From positions 1 through 6,494 of the forward strand of contig JBAYGJ010000051.1 of the NCBI GenBank assembly GCA_041666685.1: a stretch of DNA of 6,494 nucleotides, in the 5' to 3' direction. A program made the position numbers and the translations under genes. A model generated the notes under the pieces. It saw only the letters and a program-made list of their open reading frames with translations. It did no database searches and was not told where the DNA came from. The DNA is from JBAYGJ01 sp041666685 (lineage in GTDB: Bacteria > Patescibacteriota > Patescibacteriia > UBA10025 > JAHIVO01). Positions 1 to 5,883 of the stretch are shown in pieces; position 1 is the first letter of the stretch; the number at the start of each line of letters is the position of its first letter.

Positions 1-858
1 AAAAAATGAAATAACCTTTGGGTCATACTGTTCCTGGCTGACCGCATAGAGATTATCGTGGTCTGCATTTTGTACGAGCCAAAATTCCTTCAGCCAGGGG
101 GCTTGTCGGCGATATTCCAGCGCATCCTCGACAGGAACTTTTTTGTCATTGGTGCCATGAATGAACATCAGAGGGATTTGTTTCAACGCATCAAGTTGAA
201 TAATAGGATTAATATCGGTGAACCAAATCCCGGTTCGTAATCTGATGACCAGGACGACCAGCCAGCCGACCGGGAAATACGGGACTCCCTTGAAATAATC
301 CCGCATGTTGCTGGCAATGACATTCTTGAATCTGGCAAAAGTTGAATTGATGACCATCGCCCTGATTTCCGGTATATCATGAGCCTTCAGCATGGCCACT
401 ACTCCGCCCATAGAGAAACCCAAAACTCCAAACCGAGACATGTCTATGTCTGTCCGTTTCTTTAAAAAATGAACTGCCGCCACCAGATCAAGATGTTCGC
501 GTCCTCCAAACGTAATGTATTTGCCGGCACTCTCCCCCGATCCCCGAAAATCAAACATAAATACATTATAGCCGGCCTTATTCAGCGCATTCGCCTGCGG
601 AAGCAACTGCTCCTTCGATCTGCCGAATCCATGCAGCAGGATAATTGTGGCGCCATTCGTACCTGGTATAAGGGCGCCAGCCAGACGGATACCATCCTCA
701 GCCATGAACGTGACACGCTCCGGCAATAAGGAATATTTTTTCCACTCCTCAGGGAAAATCTCTCTCGGCCAGGTGATAATGCGTGTTGAAATGACCCAGG
801 CCAGTCCCACCAGCAAAAAAACCAGAACCCCGAATCCAAGCAAAATATTAACAATCAT
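1..858 (-). CDS. Membrane-anchored alpha/beta hydrolase (C-terminus beyond window)
   Basis: Reading the minus strand from ATG at 858 gives 286 codons without a stop, running off base 1. Residues about 3-25 form one hydrophobic segment (ILLGFGVLVFLLVGLAWVIS), which probably anchors the protein in the membrane with the catalytic domain outside or at the surface. The rest is an alpha/beta-hydrolase fold: oxyanion-side HGF at 76-78, FDFRGSGES at 102-110, nucleophile elbow GFSMG at 147-151 (Ser149), acid HGTND at 234-238 (Asp238) and ADHDN at 265-269 (His267). The triad is thus complete and little of the domain is missing. It resembles the serine aminopeptidase/lysophospholipase-like hydrolases; substrate cannot be told from sequence. 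It is the last visible gene of the recJ operon, 9 bases after the RNase H stop, and has no clear Shine-Dalgarno. A TTG-started reading at 854 in another frame is a shadow. Confidence 0.9.
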   Translation of the reverse strand, partial: MIVNILLGFGVLVFLLVGLAWVISTRIITWPREIFPEEWKKYSLLPERVTFMAEDGIRLAGALIPGTNGATIILLHGFGRSKEQLLPQANALNKAGYNVFMFDFRGSGESAGKYITFGGREHLDLVAAVHFLKKRTDIDMSRFGVLGFSMGGVVAMLKAHDIPEIRAMVINSTFARFKNVIASNMRDYFKGVPYFPVGWLVVLVIRLRTGIWFTDINPIIQLDALKQIPLMFIHGTNDKKVPVEDALEYRRQAPWLKEFWLVQNADHDNLYAVSQEQYDPKVISFF

Positions 859-867
859 AATATTTTT

Positions 868-1278
868 TTAGCCTAATTGCTCGTCAAGCGCCTGATTGAC
901 CAGCGCATCGGCTTCTTGATTTTTTTCCCTCGGAATATGCCGAAACGTCACCTTTTTGAATCCCTGCATCAGATTCCACGCTTTGACGAATAATACCCCC
1001 AAGCCTTTATCCTTCACTTTATACTCGCGATTCAATTGGCATACGACTAATTCGCTATCCAGGAAAAAATCCAGGGTCTCTGCCTGTAAATTCTTGGCCT
1101 GTTCCAGGCCTAAAATGACCGCCTGGTATTCCGCCTGGTTGTTTGTCGTTTCCCCGATATATTTTTTGTATGTACCAATAAGCTTTTTATCGCGGTACAT
1201 CACTACCCCAATGCCAGCTGGCCCGGGATTCCCCCGCGCTCCCCCGTCAGTGTAAATTTCCAAATGTTTAGCGGTCAT
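868..1278 (-). CDS. rnhA: Ribonuclease HI family protein
   Basis: This 136-residue protein is a single RNase H domain, which cuts the RNA strand of RNA-DNA hybrids such as Okazaki primers and R-loops in the cytoplasm with two metal ions. All catalytic positions are visible: Asp11 in YTDGG, Glu50 in NNQAEYQA, Asp74 in FLDSE, Asp124 in QEADALVNQA, plus the mobile-loop histidine His114 in RHIPRE. GNPGPAG at 16-22 is the usual beta-hairpin signature. It is shorter than E. coli RNase HI (155 residues), matching the compact forms seen in archaea, Gram-positives and many uncultured bacteria, and has no N-terminal hybrid-binding domain. ATG at 1278 is only 4 bases after the Nudix stop, with TAA at 868-870, so translation is probably coupled. 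Some members of this compact group act mainly in other contexts, so cellular role is inferred; the family call is firm. Confidence 0.95.
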   Translation of the reverse strand: MTAKHLEIYTDGGARGNPGPAGIGVVMYRDKKLIGTYKKYIGETTNNQAEYQAVILGLEQAKNLQAETLDFFLDSELVVCQLNREYKVKDKGLGVLFVKAWNLMQGFKKVTFRHIPREKNQEADALVNQALDEQLG

Positions 1279-1282
1279 AGTA

Positions 1283-1828
1283 TTACTGATATTTTAAATA
1301 TCTTGCAGCTTTTAAAATTAATACACAACTTGCCGAATGAGTGATTTTACTTTCCATTACCATATGGATAGCTTCTGACAAAGGAACCTTAATAATATTC
1401 AAAGGTTCACTCTTATCTGGAGTCCATTCAACTTCATGGATATTTTTAGCGAGAAATAAATGATTCGGAGATTGTACGACTGTGGTAAATGGGTCAACAA
1501 AACCTAAATCTATCCATTCTTTCGCAATTAAACCCATCTCTTCCCTCAATTCCCTTTGCGCCGCTATGAGGGGCGTTTCATCATTTTCTATACCTCCACT
1601 CATAAGTTCAACTGATTCCCTTTCAATGCCGTATTTATATTCTTTAGTTAGATAAATTTCATTATCATCTGTTATGGCCACAACCGATGAGCCAGCCTTC
1701 ATTTGTACAATTCCAAAAACTCCTTCTTTTCCGTCAGGCCTCAACACTGTATCTTCCCGCAATGAAATCCAATTATTGGAATATATTAACTTACTTTCGA
1801 GTTGCTGAAAAGGCCCCTTTTTGTTCAT
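1283..1828 (-). CDS. Nudix hydrolase, ADP-ribose pyrophosphatase type
   Basis: This 181-residue cytoplasmic protein carries a perfect Nudix box at residues 78-100 (G78, E84, R92-E93-L94, E96-E97, G99-L100), the Mg-binding loop-helix that hydrolyses nucleoside diphosphates linked to another moiety. The layout (N-terminal strand region 10-45, ELMSGG before the box, then FVDPF and QSPNHLFLA at 110-127) is that of ADP-ribose pyrophosphatases of the NudF/YqkG kind, which split ADP-ribose into AMP and ribose 5-phosphate. The family's usual SPG is SPN here (120-122), so substrate is uncertain. Its ATG overlaps the recJ TGA as ATGA (1825-1828), implying translational coupling; no Shine-Dalgarno is seen. 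By hand count, bases 1321-1800 are about 37% G+C, clearly lower than recJ and the other genes, which suggests separate or more recent acquisition into the operon. Confidence 0.93.
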   Translation of the reverse strand: MNKKGPFQQLESKLIYSNNWISLREDTVLRPDGKEGVFGIVQMKAGSSVVAITDDNEIYLTKEYKYGIERESVELMSGGIENDETPLIAAQRELREEMGLIAKEWIDLGFVDPFTTVVQSPNHLFLAKNIHEVEWTPDKSEPLNIIKVPLSEAIHMVMESKITHSASCVLILKAARYLKYQ

Positions 1829-3549
1829 AAAGACATACTATTTATTTTAAGATCAACCAGCTTCAACTGTAATTCCCTGTTCCCATTCCACTCATTTACT
1901 GATAACTCATACACTGCGTCAATCATTACACCAATAGACAGTTTATCGGCCCATTTTTCGCTCAAACTAAATCCAATCATCTTCCTGGTCGTGGAATCCT
2001 GTTTCACTTGCAAACGTAAATGCTTGCCATCTTTACCGATCCGCCCGAAATCCAGGACTTCCAGCCCGAAGCTGGCGAATCGCGGTCGTTTATTCCCTTC
2101 GCCAAACGGCTCAAATTGCTCAAGCATTGAAACGAGCTCCCAGTTCGCCTGTTCCAGCCGAAGTGCCGAATCGATAAACAGCGATTTCACCAGCTGATCG
2201 GCGGAAATCTTTTCCGCCAATGAACTCATTTTCGATAAAAAATTTTCTAAGTTCGCTTTTGGCAAAGTGAAGCCGCAAGCGGCCGCATGCCCTCCGAATC
2301 TGTCCAAATATTCCCGCGATTCAGCCAAAGCTTTCGTAATGTCAAAACCGGGTATGGATCTCCCCGAACCGACTACTACACCGTCGCTCTCTCCCATGAT
2401 CAGTACCGGCCGGCTGTATTCGTCCATCAGGCGGCCGGCGACCAAGCCGACTACTCCGGGCGACCATTTCGGTCCAATGGCAAAAAGGATTTTTTGTTTA
2501 TCGACGGACGGAATTTGGCTCTTCGATTCCCCCACCATCTTTTCCGTCGTACGCTGCCTTTGCTGGTTAGTTTTTTCTAATGACTGGGCGATACCGATGC
2601 CGGCTGCTGCTTGGTCAGTAACTAACAGGTCAAATGCGGTGTTTGCGTGGCCAATACGCCCTGCCGCATTGAGCCTCGGTACTAATGAAAAACTTACTCC
2701 ATTCGTATCTATGGTGGGCAAATTGACTCGTGAAGATTTTGCCAACTCGAGCAACCCCTGACGCCGGGTTTTCTTCAGGACTAATAAACCATATTTCACC
2801 AGCGTACGGTTCTCACCAAGCAATGGCACGCAATCGGCGATTGTACCGATAGCCACCAGATCCAAAAGCCACTTTTCATATCCATCGGAGATTTTTTCCT
2901 TATGCTCGGATCTTTTCGATGCTTCTGAGACCAACGCGCTGGCCAATTTAAATGACACTCCGGAACCAGACAAGTCATGGTATGGGTACGTTTCCCCGTC
3001 AATATGAGGATTAACGATCGCATAAGCGTCCGGCAGGTGTGGCGGCTGCTCATGATGGTCCGTCACAATGACATCAATGCCTTTCTGCTTCGCCAGTTCA
3101 ATCTCCGGTTGACTGGAAATTCCACAATCAACCGTAATAATCAGTTTGGTGCCGTTTTTAGATAACTCGGATACTGTATTCTTATTCAGTCCATACCCCT
3201 CTGAAACACGGTGCGGAATATAGACGTCTACGTCGGCACCTAATGTCTTGAGCGTGGAAAAGGCAATCACTGTGGCGCTGACGCCGTCAGCGTCATAATC
3301 GCCATGTATGGTTATTTTTTCGTGTTTTTCCAGTGCGCTAAAAATACGGTCGACTGCCACCCTCATGTTCCTGAAAAGGTACGGATCATACACGTCCCGA
3401 CTATAATCAGGATGTAAAAATTCGTCGATCTTTTCCTGTGAGGTCATCTGCCTGTTAAAAAGCAGCTGCAATACAATAGGCAGCATTTCAGGGAAAGCCC
3501 CAGAATTCTGATCAGTGACAGACTTGGCGATTTGCCATTTTTTTGTCAT
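1825..3549 (-). CDS. recJ: Single-stranded-DNA-specific exonuclease RecJ
   Basis: The 574-residue product has the length of standard RecJ (E. coli 577). It degrades single-stranded DNA 5' to 3' with Mn/Mg in recombination (RecF pathway), mismatch repair and stalled-fork processing. DHH-domain motifs appear in order: HGDYDADG (82-89), TVDCGIS (139-145), TDHHEQ (163-168) and GTIADCVPL (235-243); VPRLNAAGRIGHA (290-302) follows before the linker helix. The DHHA1 domain has SPGVVGLVAGRL (363-374), GSGRS (394-398) and GGHAAACGF (419-427). The C-terminal OB-fold begins after PFGEGN (481-486). All metal-binding Asp and His residues are present, so the enzyme should be active. It is the first gene of the minus-strand operon. 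ATG at 3549 is chosen because it gives the full family N-terminus and lies directly after an extended -10 promoter; there is no room for a Shine-Dalgarno. Confidence 0.98.
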   Translation of the reverse strand: MTKKWQIAKSVTDQNSGAFPEMLPIVLQLLFNRQMTSQEKIDEFLHPDYSRDVYDPYLFRNMRVAVDRIFSALEKHEKITIHGDYDADGVSATVIAFSTLKTLGADVDVYIPHRVSEGYGLNKNTVSELSKNGTKLIITVDCGISSQPEIELAKQKGIDVIVTDHHEQPPHLPDAYAIVNPHIDGETYPYHDLSGSGVSFKLASALVSEASKRSEHKEKISDGYEKWLLDLVAIGTIADCVPLLGENRTLVKYGLLVLKKTRRQGLLELAKSSRVNLPTIDTNGVSFSLVPRLNAAGRIGHANTAFDLLVTDQAAAGIGIAQSLEKTNQQRQRTTEKMVGESKSQIPSVDKQKILFAIGPKWSPGVVGLVAGRLMDEYSRPVLIMGESDGVVVGSGRSIPGFDITKALAESREYLDRFGGHAAACGFTLPKANLENFLSKMSSLAEKISADQLVKSLFIDSALRLEQANWELVSMLEQFEPFGEGNKRPRFASFGLEVLDFGRIGKDGKHLRLQVKQDSTTRKMIGFSLSEKWADKLSIGVMIDAVYELSVNEWNGNRELQLKLVDLKINSMSL

Positions 3550-3556
3550 ATGGTCA

Positions 3557-3565
3557 ATTATAACA
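3557..3565 (-). promoter_or_regulatory. Extended -10 promoter of the recJ operon, predicted leaderless
   Basis: On the minus strand TGTTATAAT (3565 to 3557) is a perfect extended -10 element (TGn plus TATAAT). The -35 region at normal spacing is only a T-run, which extended -10 promoters tolerate. Only seven bases (TGACCAT) separate it from the recJ ATG, so +1 is expected at 3550 or, as a purine, at the A of ATG (3549). The transcript would then be leaderless or nearly so. Inference from sequence only. Confidence 0.68.
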
Positions 3566-3575
3566 TTATCCAGTC

Positions 3576-3613
3576 AAATAAAAAACTGACAGAAGATTGG
3601 TTCTGCTGTCAGT
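3576..3613 (-). terminator. Intrinsic terminator of the small zinc-protein gene
   Basis: Read on the minus strand, ACTGACAG (3613-3606) pairs perfectly with CTGTCAGT (3592-3585) around a 13-base loop that can pair further (two more AA/TT pairs), and is followed by TTTTTTATTT (3585-3576). It begins 18 bases after the TAG of the 59-codon gene. On the plus strand the hairpin has no following T-run, so it is directional. It ends about 11 bases before the recJ extended -10, insulating recJ from upstream transcription. Confidence 0.82.
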
Positions 3614-3631
3614 CTGGTAGTCGATCCACTA

Positions 3632-3811
3632 CTATTTATACATTCTTTTTGGCTCGCGCCATGTAGCATGACAATCCGGACAACAGTACTCACCCTCACG
3701 ACCTCCAATATGGACCTGGTAAGCGTTCGGGTGTCGACACGATTTTGATTTTCCGTGCCATACAACGATGCCGGATAATAAATTCGACAACCACTTAGGT
3801 GGAATGAACAT
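3632..3811 (-). CDS. Small putative zinc-binding protein (59 aa), unknown function
   Basis: I do not recognise this protein. ATG at 3811 follows AAGGAGG, the best ribosome site in the window, and the reading ends at TAG 3632-3634, followed by an intrinsic terminator; promoter, ribosome site and terminator together argue that it is a real, separately transcribed gene. The first 20 residues are mildly hydrophobic and basic (MFIPPKWLSNLLSGIVVWHG). The second half has Cys25-x-His27 and Cys44-x-x-Cys47, with an extra Cys43 and His48 (EYCCPDCHATW), a spacing typical of a small zinc ribbon or treble-clef knuckle. The C-terminus is basic (REPKRMYK). An upstream TTG at 3868 would extend it to 78 residues, but that TTG is the first triplet of the promoter's -35 box, so I reject it. 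Possible roles include nucleic-acid binding or a small regulator; this is a guess from the fold alone. Confidence 0.75.
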   Translation of the reverse strand: MFIPPKWLSNLLSGIVVWHGKSKSCRHPNAYQVHIGGREGEYCCPDCHATWREPKRMYK

Positions 3812-3814
3812 ATC

Positions 3815-3821
3815 CCTCCTT
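3815..3821 (-). promoter_or_regulatory. Strong Shine-Dalgarno deciding the start at 3811
   Basis: AAGGAGG on the minus strand lies 3 bases before ATG at 3811, slightly close but a full match to the 16S tail. It supports the 59-residue reading over longer ones. No other gene in the window has a comparable site, so this gene is probably translated more strongly or by a different initiation mode than its neighbours. Confidence 0.8.
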
Positions 3822-3840
3822 GGAATGTTGCTAATAACAT

Positions 3841-3868
3841 ATGCTATACCTTGCAATGAAAATGTCAA
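3841..3868 (-). promoter_or_regulatory. Sigma-70-like promoter of the small zinc-protein gene
   Basis: On the minus strand a consensus -35 TTGACA (3868-3863) is followed after 16 bases by TAGCAT (3846-3841), a 4/6 match to TATAAT; TATAGC two bases further upstream is an alternative at 14-base spacing. The expected +1 near 3834 gives a leader of about 22 bases that contains the Shine-Dalgarno. The strong -35 with a weaker -10 is the opposite of the two neighbouring promoters. Confidence 0.6.
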
Positions 3869-3903
3869 TCCTGTGCAATCTTTTATGGCTAATATTACGA
3901 TAC

Positions 3904-3916
3904 ATTAGAATCTAAT
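3904..3916. promoter_or_regulatory. Perfect 13-bp palindrome, candidate operator
   Basis: ATTAGA-A-TCTAAT is a perfect 6-bp inverted repeat around one base in the spacer between the divergent promoters. Its centre (3910) is about 59 bases upstream of the predicted start of the ABC-transporter mRNA, a position typical of an activator site, and about 76 upstream of the predicted start of the small gene. No hairpin-plus-T-run is present, so it is not a terminator. In AT-rich DNA such a palindrome may be chance. Confidence 0.35.
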
Positions 3917-3953
3917 AGATACAAAATAACTAGTGTATTTATCCATTTGTTGA

Positions 3954-3962
3954 TGTTATACT
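3954..3962 (+). promoter_or_regulatory. Extended -10 promoter of the ABC-transporter cluster
   Basis: TGTTATACT is an extended -10 (TGn plus TATACT, 5/6 match) with no good -35 at 16-18 bases. Expected +1 is near A3969, leaving a leader of about 12 bases without a Shine-Dalgarno before ATG 3981. It is nearly identical to the recJ element TGTTATAAT. Confidence 0.6.
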
Positions 3963-3980
3963 ATATCCATACTTAACCAT

Positions 3981-4670
3981 ATGGCAAAACAAACGCCGAC
4001 TGGCCAGACAATTATTGAAGTAAAAAACATCACAAAAACCTACCATTTGGGCGAGGTTCGCGTGCCCGCCCTCACTGGCGTGTCCTTGGTTATCCAGCAC
4101 GGAGAATTCATCATCATTACCGGACGCAATGGATCAGGGAAATCTACACTTTTGAGACAGCTTGGACTTTTGGACAATCCAGATCAGGGCAGCATCTTCC
4201 TGGAAAAAGTCGAAGTATCAAAAATCAGTGAAAAAGAACGGGCTAACATCCGTCTCAATAAATTAGGCTACATTTTTCAGGAATATGCCCTGATTGCGGA
4301 ATTGACCGCTTTAGAAAACGTGATGTTGCCAGCCATGATGCTGCAGCCGATCAAGGCGATTCGACCCCGCGCCATTAGTCTCCTATCAAAGGTCGGCCTG
4401 GATAAAAAAATCAATAACCTTCCGCGTCAGCTTTCTGGCGGTGAACAGCAGAAAGTTGCCATTGCCCGAGCGCTTATCAACGAGCCGACAGTCCTGTTTG
4501 CCGACGAACCAACCGCCAACCTGGACTCAATTGCTGCCAAGGATGTTCTAACTGTTTTCAAAAAACTTAATCAGGAAGACGGTGTCACCATCGTTATGAT
4601 CACCCACGAAGAGGAGGAAACGCTGTATGGACATCGAGTCATCAAACTGGCTGACGGCTTAATCGTATGA
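3981..4670 (+). CDS. ABC transporter ATP-binding protein, MacB/LolD/FtsE class
   Basis: This 229-residue cytoplasmic ATPase drives the adjacent permease. The motifs are complete: Walker A GRNGSGKST (48-56), Q-loop FQEY (99-102), signature LSGGEQQ (151-157) followed by KVAIARAL, Walker B VLFADEPT (171-178), D-loop NLDS (180-183) and switch His209 in ITHEEE. The start IIEVKNITKTYHLGEVRVPAL and the typical length place it with the MacB/LolD/FtsE group, which powers shape change in FtsX-like permeases rather than classical substrate passage. ATG at 3981 leaves a short N-terminal tail (about 10 residues) before the first strand; there is no Shine-Dalgarno, and a promoter ends 18 bases upstream. 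Its TGA overlaps the permease ATG (ATGA, 4667-4670), so the two are coupled. Substrate is unknown. Confidence 0.96.
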   Translation: MAKQTPTGQTIIEVKNITKTYHLGEVRVPALTGVSLVIQHGEFIIITGRNGSGKSTLLRQLGLLDNPDQGSIFLEKVEVSKISEKERANIRLNKLGYIFQEYALIAELTALENVMLPAMMLQPIKAIRPRAISLLSKVGLDKKINNLPRQLSGGEQQKVAIARALINEPTVLFADEPTANLDSIAAKDVLTVFKKLNQEDGVTIVMITHEEEETLYGHRVIKLADGLIV

Positions 4671-5878
4671 AATCAGAATATAAAATACCTTTTATTTTAG
4701 CCTGGAAACATATCATGAGGGCGAACAAATGGACGCTAAGCCTCATCATATTCTTCATGTCTATCGCCTTTATCAACATGATTTTTGTCCCTTCGCTCTT
4801 TAACGGAATCATTGACGGTTTCAACCAGCAAATTATCAACACGTCGACAGGCAATATTTTCATCACTCCCCGAGGTGGCCAGGATACTATTCCGGATAGC
4901 GACAACATAGTATCCGAAATTACCAAAATATCCGGCGTTGCCGCCGCCAGTGCAGAATTACTTGTTCCCGGTACATTGAACTACGAGGGCAAAAAGGGCT
5001 CCTGGACCATCAACGCCATCAACCCAGATGACGAAAAAATGGTTACCAACGTTTCCCAAAAAATGATCGAGGGAAGCTACCTGGACGTATCCGACATAGA
5101 CCAGATCATACTGGGTCAAGGAATTGCAGGTACGGGCAATGACGAATCTAATTTCAGCCCATTTGATCTCCAGGGCGTAAAGGTTGGCGATACGATTTCA
5201 GTCACCTTCGGCGCCGTTTCCCATGAACTGACCGTAAAAGGTATCTTTAGGACAAAATTTGATTCGACGGACAATAACGCCTTCATCACTCAGGAAACTT
5301 TCAAAAAAATAAATCCCCAGTACGCCCACGAGGCGACAAAAATTATTGCAAAGATACATACTGAAGGCGAGGAAAATATAGTGATTGGCCGGCTTGATGC
5401 TTTGAACCTGCCGGGGAACATCTACAGTTGGGAGCAGGCCAGCAACCTCATGAATTCAGTCAGTGACAGCTTCATCAGCATAAACGTCATTTTATCCATC
5501 TTCGGAATACTTATTGCCGCTATTACTGTTTTTATCGTCATCTATATCGACATTTCTACCAGGCGGCAGGAGATCGGGATACTTCGCGCCATCGGCATCA
5601 AACCATATCTCATTCAGACAACCTATATCATCCTCTCGGCTATCTATAGTGTAGCCGGCGTTATGTTGGGTACCGGACTTTTTTTCGCCATTATTATCCC
5701 CTATTTCAATTTTCATCCGTTTGTCCTGCCGATCGCGGACGCCAAGCTATTGGTGGCGCCAGGAGATTTTATTGCCCGAATGGAAACGCTCATCTGGGTG
5801 GCCATCATCGCCGGGCTTATACCAGCCATCGTCATTACCCGGACCAAGCTGCTGCAGGCTATCTGGGGAAGTAAATAA
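4667..5878 (+). CDS. MacB/FtsX-type ABC transporter permease
   Basis: The 403-residue membrane protein has the four-helix MacB layout: cytoplasmic N-terminal helix with LAWKHIMRANKW (11-22), TM1 about 23-45, a large extracytoplasmic domain about 46-268 (MacB periplasmic core type), TM2 about 272-294, the conserved coupling segment TRRQEIGILRAIG (298-310), TM3 about 315-345, and TM4 about 372-392 ending in a basic tail. It is the length of MacB permease subunits without a fused ATPase, and pairs with the preceding ATPase gene by an ATGA overlap. Such complexes export peptides or antibiotics, extract lipoproteins, or transmit force across the membrane; which applies here cannot be told. No MacA-like adaptor, TolC or two-component sensor is visible in the window. 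The TAA is followed 5 bases later by the dus gene. Confidence 0.95.
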   Translation: MKSEYKIPFILAWKHIMRANKWTLSLIIFFMSIAFINMIFVPSLFNGIIDGFNQQIINTSTGNIFITPRGGQDTIPDSDNIVSEITKISGVAAASAELLVPGTLNYEGKKGSWTINAINPDDEKMVTNVSQKMIEGSYLDVSDIDQIILGQGIAGTGNDESNFSPFDLQGVKVGDTISVTFGAVSHELTVKGIFRTKFDSTDNNAFITQETFKKINPQYAHEATKIIAKIHTEGEENIVIGRLDALNLPGNIYSWEQASNLMNSVSDSFISINVILSIFGILIAAITVFIVIYIDISTRRQEIGILRAIGIKPYLIQTTYIILSAIYSVAGVMLGTGLFFAIIIPYFNFHPFVLPIADAKLLVAPGDFIARMETLIWVAIIAGLIPAIVITRTKLLQAIWGSK

Positions 5879-5883
5879 CCTAT

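Noticed and set aside
582..854. TTG-started 90-codon minus-strand reading over the hydrolase N-terminus
   Set aside because: It lies out of frame with the alpha/beta hydrolase, whose frame carries the membrane anchor and full catalytic triad; it has no recognisable motif.
2267..2761. Long plus-strand open readings antisense to recJ (2267-2761 and 2287-2580)
   Set aside because: They mirror the GC-richer recJ codons, lack ribosome sites and family motifs, and recJ on the other strand is certain.
3572..3577. TTGACT on the minus strand as a -35 box for recJ
   Set aside because: Only 9 bases separate it from TATAAT, far less than the 16-18 needed; the extended -10 explains the promoter better.
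3585..3613. The same hairpin as a plus-strand terminator
   Set aside because: No T-run follows on the plus strand and no plus-strand gene ends upstream of it.
3574..3840. 88-codon minus-strand reading from ATG 3840
   Set aside because: It runs through the intrinsic terminator, has no ribosome site and is out of frame with the CxH...CxxC protein.
3812..3868. N-terminal 19-residue extension of the small zinc protein from TTG 3868
   Set aside because: The TTG belongs to the -35 TTGACA; the mRNA would start downstream of it, and the ATG at 3811 has a full Shine-Dalgarno.
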